NCBI GenBank assembly: GCA_963772445.1
Contig: CAVYXK010000015.1
Span: 1 to 64,000 of the forward strand
Source of the DNA: CAVYXK01 sp963772445
GTDB taxonomy: Bacteria > Pseudomonadota > Alphaproteobacteria > Acetobacterales > Acetobacteraceae
Direction: 5' to 3'
Length of the DNA stretch: 64,000 nucleotides
Of the stretch, positions 9,538 to 17,946 are shown in pieces. The position numbers and the translations under genes are program-made. The stretch's first letter is position 1. Each line of letters begins with the position of its first letter. The notes beneath the pieces are model-generated. The model was not told the origin of the DNA. It was given only the letters and a program-made list of their open reading frames with translations, and made no database searches.

Positions 9538-10734
9538 ATGCAGTTTCGTACGCTCGACCAGCTCGAGGCGCGAAGCAAGCAAGTCCTGCTTCGCGCCGAT
9601 CTCAACGGGCCGGTCAAGGACGGCCTGGTCACCGACCAAACCCGGTTGGAGCGCCTTTGCCCGACGATACGCCAGCTGTCCGGCAAGGGGGCGCGGGTCG
9701 TCATTTGCAGTCACTTCGGTCGGCCAAAAGGCAAGTACGTGCCGGACATGTCACTACGACCGGTAGCGAGAGCACTCGAGGGCGTGCGAGGCCGCCCAGT
9801 CCACTTCGCCGGGTCATGCGTCGGGCCAGCCGCCGAGCAGGCGGTTAACTCGCTCGCGGACGGTGATGTCCTGGTGCTGGAGAACACCCGGTTCGACCCG
9901 CGGGAGGAGAAAAACGATCCCGCTATGGCCAAGCAGCTTGCCGCGCTTGCCGATATCTACGTCAACGACGCCTTCTCCGCCGCGCATCGCGCCCACGCCA
10001 GCACGGAAGCCGTGGCAAAGTTGCTGCCGGCCTACGCCGGGCGGCTGATGCAGGCCGAACTGGAGGCACTCGATGCCGTGCTCGGCCATCCCGAGCATCC
10101 CCTGGCAGCAGTCATCGGCGGCGCCAAGGTGTCCACCAAGCTCGGCTTGCTCGGCAATATGCTCGGGCGCGTCAATGTGCTGGTGCTTGGCGGCGCGATG
10201 GCCAACACCTTCCTTGCCGCACAGGGCTTTGCAGTCGGTCGATCTATGCAAGAACCCGACATGCAGGAGACCGCGCGCGATATCCTGGCCCGCGCGAAGC
10301 AAGCCGGCTGCGAGGTGGTCCGGCCCGAAGACGCTGTGGTCGCCGCTGAACTTGCCCCGAACGCGACCGTGCAGACCGTGTCCGTCAAATCCGTTCCCGC
10401 AGCCACGATGATTCTCGATCTGGGACCTGCATCGGCCCAAGCGTTGGTTCGTCGTGTTTCCGGCTGGCGCACAACGGTTTGGAACGGCCCGCTCGGCGCT
10501 TTCGAGACCCCGCCCTTCGACGAGGCCACGACTGCCCTCGCCCGCGCTGTCGCCAATGCAACGCAGGCCGGTCAATTGACCAGCGTCGCCGGCGGCGGCG
10601 ATACCGTCGCCGCGCTGCGCCACGCCGGCGTGGCCGAGCGGTTCACCTACGTCTCGACCGCGGGCGGTGCATTCCTGGAACGGTTGGAGGGCAGGACCCT
10701 GCCCGGCGTCGCCGCCCTTACCACCGGTGGCTGA
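9538..10734 (+). CDS. pgk: Phosphoglycerate kinase
   Basis: A 398-residue enzyme of normal length that transfers phosphate between 1,3-bisphosphoglycerate and ADP. The N-terminal substrate-binding motif VLLRADLNGPV, the SHFGRPKG motif and ENTRFDPREEKND are present. The C-terminal nucleotide domain has VIGGAKVSTKLGLL, WNGPLGAFETPPF and SVAGGGDTVAAL. It follows gap by 15 bp in the same direction and precedes ppsA by 82 bp, in which lies a second FNR/FixK-like site. No lesions are seen. Confidence 0.96.
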   Translation: MQFRTLDQLEARSKQVLLRADLNGPVKDGLVTDQTRLERLCPTIRQLSGKGARVVICSHFGRPKGKYVPDMSLRPVARALEGVRGRPVHFAGSCVGPAAEQAVNSLADGDVLVLENTRFDPREEKNDPAMAKQLAALADIYVNDAFSAAHRAHASTEAVAKLLPAYAGRLMQAELEALDAVLGHPEHPLAAVIGGAKVSTKLGLLGNMLGRVNVLVLGGAMANTFLAAQGFAVGRSMQEPDMQETARDILARAKQAGCEVVRPEDAVVAAELAPNATVQTVSVKSVPAATMILDLGPASAQALVRRVSGWRTTVWNGPLGAFETPPFDEATTALARAVANATQAGQLTSVAGGGDTVAALRHAGVAERFTYVSTAGGAFLERLEGRTLPGVAALTTGG

Positions 10735-10746
10735 GTTCGACCGCGG

Positions 10747-10760
10747 TTGATGCAGGTCAA
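10747..10760. promoter_or_regulatory. FNR/FixK-like site, one mismatch
   Basis: TTGAT-GCAG-GTCAA keeps the TTGA-N6-TCAA core and differs from the full consensus at one position. It is 57 bp upstream of the ppsA start, a spacing compatible with class II-like activation. Confidence 0.6.
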
Positions 10761-10816
10761 TGCCAACTCAACCACGAGGCGCTATCCGACGGCAATAAGG
10801 GAATGGAGCGCCATCC

Positions 10817-13264
10817 ATGACTGACACTTCCGACTATCTGCGGTGGTTTGAGAGCATTCGGCTCGAGAACGTTCCTCTGGTCGGCGGCAAGAATGCGTCG
10901 CTTGGCGAACTGTATCGCGAGCTCGGCTCGCAGCACGTTCAGGTTCCCAACGGCTTTGCGCTGACCGTCCGCGCATATTACGAGGCTTTGCAGCGTGCCG
11001 GTGCGTGGAAGCCATTGCACGCGCTGCTGGACGACATGGACGTCCGAGATGTCGCGCTGCTCGCGAAACGTGCCGCCGAGGCGCGGCAGCTTGTCTATGC
11101 CGCGACCGGCAGCCAGGCGCTACGGCAGCAAATCGTTGCCGCATATAGCCAACTCGAAATGCAATATGGGGCCGGCATCGCAGTGGCCGTGCGTAGCTCG
11201 GCCACCGCCGAAGACCTGCCTACGGCAAGCTTTGCGGGCCAACACGAAAGCTACCTGAACATCACCGGCGCCGAAGACGTTGTCGAAGCCTGCCGTCTCT
11301 GCTTTGCCTCGATATTCACCGACCGCGCGATCGTCTATCGCGTCAACAACTCGTTCGACCACTTCAAGGTCGGTCTGTCGGTCGGGGTAATGAAGATGGT
11401 CAGCTCCGACCGTGCGTCGAGCGGTGTGATCTTCACGCTCGATACCGAGTCCGGTTTCCGCGACGTGGTATTCATCACCGGCTCCTACGGGCTCGGCGAA
11501 AATGTCGTGCAGGGAAAGGTCGATCCAGACGAGTTCTATGTGCACAAGCCGACTTTCCGCCAAGGCCACCGTGCTGTGTTGCGGCGCTCACTTGGGCAGA
11601 AGCAGCTCACCATGACCCTGATCGCCGGACATACGGGATCGACCACGCATGACGAGCCGACGCCGCTGGAGAAACAGGAGCGCTTCTGCCTGGTGGACAG
11701 AGAGGTGCTGACGCTAACCGAGTACGCGCTCGCCATCGAAGATCACTACTCCCGCCGCGCCGGTCATCCCATGCCGATGGATATCGAGTGGGCCAAGGAT
11801 GCTGATGACGGTCGGCTCTATATCGTCCAGGCGAGGCCGGAAACCGTGGCGTCACGCCGGTCGGCCTCAATGTTCGAGAGCTACGCACTGAAGGGCAGCG
11901 GCACCGCACTGGCGACCGGCAGGGCGGTCGGCGAAAAGATCGGCAGCGGCTTGGTGCGGGTGATCGCCTCGGCCGAAGACCTCAGATCCTTCCGGCCGGG
12001 TGAGGTATTGGTTGCCCGCTCCACCAGCCCGGACTGGGAACCGGTGATGAAAACGGCCGGAGCCATCGTCACCGACCACGGTGGTCGCACTTGTCACGCG
12101 GCCATTGTGGCACGCGAGCTCGGGGTACCCGCCGTCGTCGGGACCGAAACGGCCACCATGGCTCTCGCGACCGGCCTGAGCGTCACCGTCTCCTGCGCCG
12201 GGGGCGAGATCGGAACGGTGCTCAAGGGCGAAGTGCCGTTCGAAGTGACCCACCTGGACGCGAGTGGCCTAGCGTTGCCGAAGACGCAGATCATGGTCAA
12301 CCTCGGCAATCCGGACCTCGCGTTCCGAACGGCGATGATGCCGAATGCGGGCGTGGGGCTGGCGCGCTTGGAGTTCATCATCAGCGAACACATTGGTGTG
12401 CATCCGATGGCGCTGGTGCATCCGGAGCGCACCGCTCCCGCTGATCGCGAGCGCATTGATCAGCGTGCCCGCGGCTTCGCCTCGCCCCGCGAATATTTCG
12501 TGCGTAACCTGGCCGAAGGTGTCGGTACGATCGCCGCCGCCTTCTACCCTAAGCCGGTGATCGTCCGGCTGTCGGACTTCAAGACCAACGAATACGCCGA
12601 GCTGATCGGCGGTGCCGCCTTCGAACCGAAGGAGGCCAACCCGATGTTGGGTTTCCGCGGTGCCTCCCGCTATGCCCACCCGGCCTACGCAGATGGCTTC
12701 GCGCTTGAATGCGAAGCGTTGCGGCGAGTGCGCAACGAGATGGGGCTCACCAATCTCGTCGTGATGGTACCATTCTGCCGCCGCATACCCGAGGCCGAGC
12801 AGGTCCTGGCGGCCATGGCGCGTCACGGCCTCGCGCGCGGGGTAAACGGGCTCGAAGTTTACGTGATGTGCGAGATCCCCAACAACGTCATCCAAGTCGA
12901 TGCCTTCGCCGCCGTATTCGACGGATTCTCGATCGGATCGAACGACCTGACTCAGCTCACCCTCGGGGTCGATCGCAACTTAGAGATCGTCGCCTTCGAC
13001 TTCGATGAGCGCGATCCTGGGATGCTGGAAATGCTGCGCCTCGCGGTCACCGGGGCCAGGCGCAATGGCCGGAAGGTGGGGATCTGCGGCGAGGCGCCCG
13101 CCAACCACCCCGACGTTGCGCGCTTTCTCACGAAGATCGGTATCAACTCGATCAGTGTGAACCCGTCGAGCGTGTTTCGCACGATCAATGTGGTGCGCGA
13201 GGCGGAGGCGAACAGTCAGCCGATCTCGCAGTTTGAGCTGGTCGGTGCGTCGACAGGGATCTGA
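10817..13264 (+). CDS. ppsA: Phosphoenolpyruvate synthase (pyruvate, water dikinase)
   Basis: An 815-residue enzyme converting pyruvate, ATP and water to PEP, AMP and phosphate. The N-terminal ATP-grasp domain begins with VPLVGGKNASLGELYREL and includes AVRSSATAEDLPTASFAGQ. The central phosphohistidine domain carries DHGGRTCHAAIVARELGVPAVVG (about residues 418-440, catalytic His in TCHA). The C-terminal PEP/pyruvate barrel holds the EIPNNVI, SIGSNDLTQLTLGVDRN and GICGEAPANHP motifs. Length and motifs are complete. With nifJ upstream and gap-pgk beside it, the gene could drive carbon from pyruvate back to triose phosphates. Enolase and phosphoglycerate mutase are absent from this cluster and must come from elsewhere. 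Confidence 0.96.
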   Translation: MTDTSDYLRWFESIRLENVPLVGGKNASLGELYRELGSQHVQVPNGFALTVRAYYEALQRAGAWKPLHALLDDMDVRDVALLAKRAAEARQLVYAATGSQALRQQIVAAYSQLEMQYGAGIAVAVRSSATAEDLPTASFAGQHESYLNITGAEDVVEACRLCFASIFTDRAIVYRVNNSFDHFKVGLSVGVMKMVSSDRASSGVIFTLDTESGFRDVVFITGSYGLGENVVQGKVDPDEFYVHKPTFRQGHRAVLRRSLGQKQLTMTLIAGHTGSTTHDEPTPLEKQERFCLVDREVLTLTEYALAIEDHYSRRAGHPMPMDIEWAKDADDGRLYIVQARPETVASRRSASMFESYALKGSGTALATGRAVGEKIGSGLVRVIASAEDLRSFRPGEVLVARSTSPDWEPVMKTAGAIVTDHGGRTCHAAIVARELGVPAVVGTETATMALATGLSVTVSCAGGEIGTVLKGEVPFEVTHLDASGLALPKTQIMVNLGNPDLAFRTAMMPNAGVGLARLEFIISEHIGVHPMALVHPERTAPADRERIDQRARGFASPREYFVRNLAEGVGTIAAAFYPKPVIVRLSDFKTNEYAELIGGAAFEPKEANPMLGFRGASRYAHPAYADGFALECEALRRVRNEMGLTNLVVMVPFCRRIPEAEQVLAAMARHGLARGVNGLEVYVMCEIPNNVIQVDAFAAVFDGFSIGSNDLTQLTLGVDRNLEIVAFDFDERDPGMLEMLRLAVTGARRNGRKVGICGEAPANHPDVARFLTKIGINSISVNPSSVFRTINVVREAEANSQPISQFELVGASTGI

Positions 13265-13284
13265 TCAGATAAGGGAACCTGGAC

Positions 13285-13935
13285 ATGGATGATCTCGAAT
13301 TGCAGCACGCCGTGGCGGAAGAGCTGGAATGGGCACCACACGTGGATGCCTGCCATGTGGCTGTCAGTGTACGCGATGGCATCGTCCGGTTGACCGGCTT
13401 TGTCGGCAGCTTGGCCGAGAAGAAGGCCGCGGAACGCGCCGTCTGGCACGTTCGCGGAGTGCGGGGCATCGCCGAGGAGATCGAGGTGGCGATTCCCGCA
13501 ACGCAACGCCGCTCGGATGACGAAATCGCTCATCGGGTTGGGAGCGTGCTTCATTGGGACACCCAAATCCCAAGCGATCATATTCAGTTCCAAGTCGAAC
13601 GCGGTGTGGTCACGCTGATCGGCTGCGTGGATTGGCAGTTTCAGAAGGCCGAGGCCGAGGATCTGATCCATAGGCTCGCCGGAGTCGTTGATGTGGATAA
13701 CCGGATCATGGTTCACCCCGCTGTCGCCCCGACGGATGTCAAGGCCCACGTGGAGCGCGCGTTTCGCCGGCACACGAGTCTGCACGCGGCCGGGATCGCA
13801 CTCCAAGTCGATGATCGCAAGGTGACGCTGACCGGTCACGTGCCGAGTGTCGAGGAACGCAACACCGCCGAGAATGCGGCATGGTCCGCTGTCGGGGTTG
13901 CCGAGGTGGACAACCGTCTTGTCGTGCAGCCATAG
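13285..13935 (+). CDS. Three-repeat BON-domain protein, second copy
   Basis: A 216-residue paralogue of the BON protein at 7627-8292, with the same three-repeat layout (VAVSVRDGIVRLTGFV, IQFQVERGVVTLIGCV, ALQVDDRKVTLTGHV). It starts MDDLELQHAVAEELEWAPHV, closely matching the start of its paralogue. It begins 20 bp after ppsA and its stop is immediately followed by the GTG start of the sugar kinase, so the three genes are probably one transcript. No signal peptide or membrane helix is evident. The function is not known beyond the stress association of the fold. Confidence 0.87.
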   Translation: MDDLELQHAVAEELEWAPHVDACHVAVSVRDGIVRLTGFVGSLAEKKAAERAVWHVRGVRGIAEEIEVAIPATQRRSDDEIAHRVGSVLHWDTQIPSDHIQFQVERGVVTLIGCVDWQFQKAEAEDLIHRLAGVVDVDNRIMVHPAVAPTDVKAHVERAFRRHTSLHAAGIALQVDDRKVTLTGHVPSVEERNTAENAAWSAVGVAEVDNRLVVQP

Positions 13936-13936
13936 C

Positions 13937-14887
13937 GTGTCCTCGCGCATTGCGACTCTGACCGTAAATCCGGCCGTGGATATGGCATGTACTGCTGCGG
14001 CTGTGCGGCCCACCCACAAAATCCGGACGACTGACGAACGCCTCGATCCGGGCGGCGGCGGAATCAACGTCGCCCGCGTCGTTCATGCGCTGGGCGGTGA
14101 CGCCCTGGCGCTGATTATGACCGGCGACGTGACTGGGCGTCTGGTCGAGGAGCTGCTCGACGAAGCCGGTGTGCGTTGGCGGGCGCTGCCAATTCGCGGG
14201 CGCACCCGCATCTCCCTCAATGTGCACGATCGACAGAGTGGGCTCGAATATCGCTTCGTACCGGAGGGCCCGAAAGTCGAACCCGATGAATGGCGTGGCG
14301 CCCTGGAGGTTCTACGAGACCAGGAAGCCGATTGGATCGTCGCCAGCGGCAGCCTGCCGCGCGGGGTTCCGACAGACTTCTATGCGCAGGTTGCCGCGAT
14401 CGCGGCGCGGCGCGGTCAGAAATTTGTCCTCGATACGTCTGGTGCGGCGCTACATGCCGCGATCGGCCGTGGCCTCGAACTGCTGAAGCTGAGCCTGGGC
14501 GAGCTCGAATTCCTGATCGGTCGGGAGGCGCGCGACCCGCAGTCCCAGGAGAGAGAGGTTGCGTCGCTCATTCGCACCGGGGCCGCAAGGATGATTGCGG
14601 TGAGCCTTGGGCGGGAGGGTGCGATCCTGGGTAACGGTGACGGCGTCAGCCGGCTTCCGGCGCTAACAGTGCTAGAGCGCAGCGCCGTGGGCGCCGGCGA
14701 CGCATTTCTCGGGGCTCTGGTGCTCGGCTTGGCTCGGGGAATGTCTCAGCATGAGGCGCTGGCACTCGGCGTCGCGGCTGGCGCCGCCGCTGTGGCGACA
14801 TATGGAACGGCTCAGGTCGAGCGTGCTGATGTGGAAACGCTCCACCGGCAAATGTGTGATCAGCACGGGATCCTTTCCGCCGGATGA
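13937..14887 (+). CDS. PfkB-family sugar-phosphate kinase (6-phosphofructokinase II / 1-phosphofructokinase type)
   Basis: A 316-residue ribokinase-fold kinase close in length to E. coli PfkB. It shows the start RIATLTVNPAVDMACTA, the substrate motif RLDPGGGGINVARVVHALGG and the C-terminal ATP/anion-hole motif SAVGAGDAFLGALVLGLARG containing the catalytic Asp. It probably phosphorylates fructose-6-phosphate or fructose-1-phosphate; the sequence does not settle which. The GTG at 13937 is chosen because it gives the family N-terminus directly behind the BON stop codon. An ATG further upstream would add 30 residues read inside the BON gene. A PfkB member is also part of mycobacterial hypoxia regulons. 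Confidence 0.87.
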   Translation: MSSRIATLTVNPAVDMACTAAAVRPTHKIRTTDERLDPGGGGINVARVVHALGGDALALIMTGDVTGRLVEELLDEAGVRWRALPIRGRTRISLNVHDRQSGLEYRFVPEGPKVEPDEWRGALEVLRDQEADWIVASGSLPRGVPTDFYAQVAAIAARRGQKFVLDTSGAALHAAIGRGLELLKLSLGELEFLIGREARDPQSQEREVASLIRTGAARMIAVSLGREGAILGNGDGVSRLPALTVLERSAVGAGDAFLGALVLGLARGMSQHEALALGVAAGAAAVATYGTAQVERADVETLHRQMCDQHGILSAG

Positions 14888-14974
14888 GACCGCCGAGCGG
14901 GGCCCGCAATGCGATGCGCGCTGCGGGCCAAACCCAGCGGCGGCCGGCTGGGCCGACCGCCACCAGTCGAAGCG

Positions 14975-15496
14975 TCACGAGGCTTTCACCTCGATCTTCT
15001 TCTGCTGCTTCTGCGCGTCCGGCGTCTTTGGAAGTGTCAGCGTCAGAACACCCTTCGAGAATTCCGCAGCGACCTTGTCGCGGTCGATGCCGTCAGGAAT
15101 CACAAAGTTGCGCTGGAATGAGCCATAGCTCCGTTCCGCGAGATAGCGGTTCTTCTCCTTCTCTTCCCGCTCCTGCCGCTTCTCCCCTTTGAGCACGAGC
15201 ATGTCCCCGGTGATCGAGACATCGATGTCCTTCTCGCTCATGCCGGGGAGTTCGGCAGCGATCTTATATGCCTTGTCGTCTTCCGTGATATCCACGGCCG
15301 GCGCCACGAAGCTGAGTAGGCTCTCCTGCGGCCAAGAGGGCTCCACGTCAAACATGCGCCGCAGCGAGGGAAACCCGAAGCCGCCGGCGAACCGGTCAAA
15401 CAGGCGGTCCATTTCTGTACGAAACGACTGCCAGGGTTCAGGCGGAAGCGTCCTCGCTGGTGGTGCTTTTCTCACTTCGACTGGGCTTTGAGCCAT
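14975..15496 (-). CDS. Hsp20/alpha-crystallin small heat-shock protein
   Basis: A 173-residue ATP-independent holdase. The alpha-crystallin domain runs from about residue 62 (VDITEDDKAYKIAAELPGM) to 160, with the conserved GVLTLTLPK motif near 153-161 and a short charged tail. The N-terminal region has the DRLFDRFAGGFGFPS-type amphipathic segment. It faces the sugar kinase tail to tail. An FNR/FixK-like site lies about 80 bp upstream of its start, which fits induction with the rest of the island. Intact. Confidence 0.93.
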   Translation of the reverse strand: MAQSPVEVRKAPPARTLPPEPWQSFRTEMDRLFDRFAGGFGFPSLRRMFDVEPSWPQESLLSFVAPAVDITEDDKAYKIAAELPGMSEKDIDVSITGDMLVLKGEKRQEREEKEKNRYLAERSYGSFQRNFVIPDGIDRDKVAAEFSKGVLTLTLPKTPDAQKQQKKIEVKAS

Positions 15497-15573
15497 CGGC
15501 TTTCTCCTTGCCTTCAGGACACAGGGCGAACATTCGCCCGTGCGAAGCCTACGTGGCGGACCCCGGCGGGGCT

Positions 15574-15587
15574 TTGATCCATCTCAA
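15574..15587. promoter_or_regulatory. FNR/FixK-like site upstream of hsp20, one mismatch
   Basis: On the plus strand TTGAT-CCAT-CTCAA, that is TTGAG-ATGG-ATCAA in the direction of hsp20. The TTGA-N6-TCAA core is intact. It lies 78 bp upstream of the hsp20 start. Confidence 0.55.
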
Positions 15588-15671
15588 ACCTGTCCACCCC
15601 ACATCGCGTCCGCTCTCGCTGTCGCGTGAAATCCGCGGCGTGATGGGATCACAACTACGTAATCTCCGAAG

Positions 15672-16219
15672 CCTCGGCAGATACGCGGGAGCTGCTCGCC
15701 GCTCAGCATGTCAAGTACGCGGGTGCCACAGATCAGGCCATCGAGTACGACACGGCGGCCGCTGTCGGATTCCACGCGACCGATGATCGCGGCGTCGGTC
15801 CCTTGCGGGGAGCGCCTCAGGATAGAAAGCACCTGTCCTGCCGCGTTGGATGGAATGAAAGCAATGAAGCGACCTTCGTTTGCAACGCAGAGCGGATCGA
15901 GTTCCTAAAATCTCGCAAGCACCACGGACCGCTCGGAAACGGCGATCGCGGATTCATCGACACGGATTTCGACCCCGGCCGCCTCCGCGATCTCCACCAA
16001 CGTCGTCGCCAGCCCGCCGCGCGTGGGATCGCGCAGGCAATGCAAATCTATTCCTGCATCAATGAGCTCCATAACCGCCCCCGCGAGCGGCGCCGTATCG
16101 CTTGCGATCTCGCCCTCCAGGCCGAGCCCCTCGCGTGCTGCGAGGACCGCGATGCCATGGCGCCCAATGTCGCCGCTCAACAGCACAGCGTCGCCGGGAC
16201 GCACCTGCTGCCCGATCGA
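15672..16219 (-). pseudogene. hypE: C-terminal fragment of hydrogenase maturation protein HypE
   Basis: Matches the second half of HypE, the AIR-synthase-fold enzyme that dehydrates a carbamoylated C-terminal cysteine to make the cyanide ligand of [NiFe] hydrogenase. Visible: RPGDAVLLSGDIGRHGIAVL, HCLRDPTRGGLATTLVEIAE, then a stop/frameshift at about 15905, then LDPLCVANEGRFIAFIPSNAAG and RVLDMLSGEQLPRIC. A functional HypE ends with PRIC; here the Cys is followed by CGA instead of a stop, so the essential C-terminal cysteine is buried. The N-terminal half is missing beyond about 16220. It is a decayed remnant with no other hydrogenase gene in the window. Confidence 0.85.
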
Positions 16220-16227
16220 AGAGCGCC

Positions 16228-16314
16228 GGAGGCTACAGCCATAGCCGCGTGCGTGAGGTGGTGTTCGGCGGCTTTACTCGCCGGGTACTGACCGCCGCCG
16301 AACTGCCAGTTTCG
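16228..16314 (+). pseudogene. Universal stress protein C-terminal scrap
   Basis: About 28 codons encode GGYSHSRVREVVFGGFTRRVL and then TAAELPV, the signature end of UspA proteins (G-x2-G-x9-G). It joins without a gap to the hypE fragment on one side and an ABC-ATPase tail on the other, and has no start of its own. Confidence 0.75.
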
Positions 16315-16675
16315 TGTGGCGGAGGTGGCGCAGATGCTGGGTTTCGCCGAACTCCACGAGGGGATGTTGCATCTCACGGCAGCAGGACGCACCCTCGCTG
16401 CATCAGGGATTCAGAACCGCAGCAGGCTGTTCGCGGAGCACCTGCTGCGGTCAGTGCCGCTCGCGGCCTACATCCGGCGTGTGCTTGAAGACCGGCCCAG
16501 TCACCAGGCGCCGCGCAGCCGCTTCCTGGAGGAGCTAGAAGATCATCTCGGCACCCGAGATGCCGAGCATACGCTGACTGCCGTGACCGGTTGGGGCCGC
16601 TATGCCGAGGTGTTCTCCTATGATCACAAGCAAAGGCTGTTCAGCCTCTCCAAGCCGTGGGAGCAGGCCAATTGA
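16315..16675 (+). pseudogene. ABC transporter ATP-binding protein, C-terminal associated domain only
   Basis: The 119-codon stretch reads MLGFAELHEGMLHLTAAGRT, RSRLFAEHLLRSVPLAAYIR, APRSRFLEELEDHLG and then GWGRYAEVFSYD. This resembles the AAA-associated C-terminal domain found behind some nitrate/sulfonate-type ABC ATPases. The Walker A, signature and Walker B regions are absent. It ends with a normal stop (16673-16675). It is probably a relic fused to the usp scrap by deletion. Confidence 0.7.
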
Positions 16676-16745
16676 TACGCAAGAGAGTTGCCGATTCGTT
16701 TGCCGAAGTGCCCTCAAGGCGCGACGACAAGGCTGGGTGCGTCTA

Positions 16746-17108
16746 TCAGTGATGGGCGTTGACGAAGCTCAGCAAATCATCTTCGTCCGGCGGCTTCTCG
16801 AGCACCTTCTCGATGCCGAGTTGCGCCGCACGCGCGACGATGGCCGGCGACGGCGAGCCGGTGATCAGCAGGACGGGGATGGCTCCCCCATCGGGGTGCA
16901 GCCTGGCGGCTAGCTCCAGTCCCGTCATCTGCGGCATGTGGTGGTCGAGGATCAGGCAGGCATGCCTCTTCGCGCGATCCGCCAGGAATGCCGCAGCCGA
17001 CGCGTAGGTAACCACACGGTGGCCGATTACTTCGAGCAGGAACTTCAGCGAGTCGAGTACCGCAGGATCATCATCGACGACCGCCACCGCACCAGTATGA
17101 TTATCCAC
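16746..17108 (-). CDS. Single-domain response regulator (receiver only, FixJ-like)
   Basis: A receiver of about 120 residues. The acidic pair is in VAVVDDDPAVLDSLKF, the phospho-acceptor Asp in LILDHHMPQMTGLEL, and the Thr/Lys switch in LLITGSPSP and VLEKPPDEDDLL. No output domain follows, so it would act through protein contact or as a phosphate sink. The GTG start at 17108 is chosen because it begins VDNHTGAVAVVDDDP; a longer frame upstream looks non-coding. Its likely partner kinase, just upstream on the same strand, is broken. An FNR/FixK-type site lies 55 bp upstream of the start. Confidence 0.8.
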   Translation of the reverse strand: MDNHTGAVAVVDDDPAVLDSLKFLLEVIGHRVVTYASAAAFLADRAKRHACLILDHHMPQMTGLELAARLHPDGGAIPVLLITGSPSPAIVARAAQLGIEKVLEKPPDEDDLLSFVNAHH

Positions 17109-17162
17109 CGTACGCCTACATATCGGAACTCGCCCAAAGAACACGCCCCTTGCCCGAGCGCA

Positions 17163-17176
17163 TTGAGCCAAATCAA
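17163..17176. promoter_or_regulatory. FNR/FixK-type site upstream of the response regulator
   Basis: TTGAG-CCAA-ATCAA matches the consensus except for one base and keeps the TTGA-N6-TCAA core. It is placed between the histidine kinase remnant and the receiver gene. Confidence 0.6.
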
Positions 17177-17197
17177 AGAATCTGGGGCGGGCCGGGC

Positions 17198-17927
17198 TCA
17201 CTTTCGAAAGAACCCTCCAGGACGCAGCACAGTGAGGCGGAAGACGGTGCCACCGCCACCAGCGCCTTCGGCTCGAAGGTCTCCTCCGTGGGTCTCGACG
17301 ATGGTACGGGAAACTGACAAGCCTACGCCCATTCCAGTGGGCTTGGTCGTGACAAACGGCTGGAACAGCCGGGCTCGGACGGCCTCCGGCAGACCGGGCC
17401 GATATCTGCGATGCTGATCTCGACCATGTCTCCCACGTGGGCCGTGGTGACCGAAAGCTCGCGTCGCTCCGAACCGGCCAATGCTTCTGCGGCGTTGCGC
17501 ATCAGGTTGAACAGAACCTGCTGGATCTGGATCTTGTCGATGACTGCCTCCGCAGCGTCGCTGTCCACGTATACGTCCAGCTTCAGTCCCTGGCCGACGC
17601 CCACCAGGGCCAGGGCGCTGGCCTCCTCGATGGTCCTCAGCAGGCTTTCGACCCGTCTCTCCGCTTCGCCCTTCTGCACGAGATCGCGAAGGCGCTGGAT
17701 GATCTGCGGCGCGCGATCGGCCTGCTCCGCGATCCGCTCCATCGCCAACTCCGCGCCCTACTGGTTGCCCGCAGGGAGCAACCGCCGGATGCCGCTCAGG
17801 TAATTGGTCATGGCAGTTAGCGGCTGATTGACCTCGTGGACAGCGCCGAAACCATCTGGCCGAGCTCGTTCAGGCGCGACACATGGATCAACTCAGACTG
17901 CAATTCGCTCAGCTCGACTTTCCGCAT
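17198..17927 (-). pseudogene. FixL-type sensor histidine kinase, truncated and multiply broken
   Basis: Homologous to the transmitter half of FixL/PAS-type kinases. The H-box is readable as HEVNQPLTAMTNYL after a frame change at about 17850 (SRLNELGQMVSAL then a one-base gap). A stop interrupts after LLPAGNQ near 17760. The middle part, MERIAEQADRAPQIIQRLRD to the N-box VLFNLMRNAAEAL, is intact. A deleted G in GGCCCGG near 17395 shifts the ATP-lid region (LPEAVRARLFQPFVTTKPT, GMGVGLSVSRTIVETHGG), which ends at the stop 17198. The sensor domain upstream of 17927 is missing. With three lesions plus truncation it cannot make an active kinase. Confidence 0.85.
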
Positions 17928-17946
17928 TTGTTGGTGATGGTCGCCG

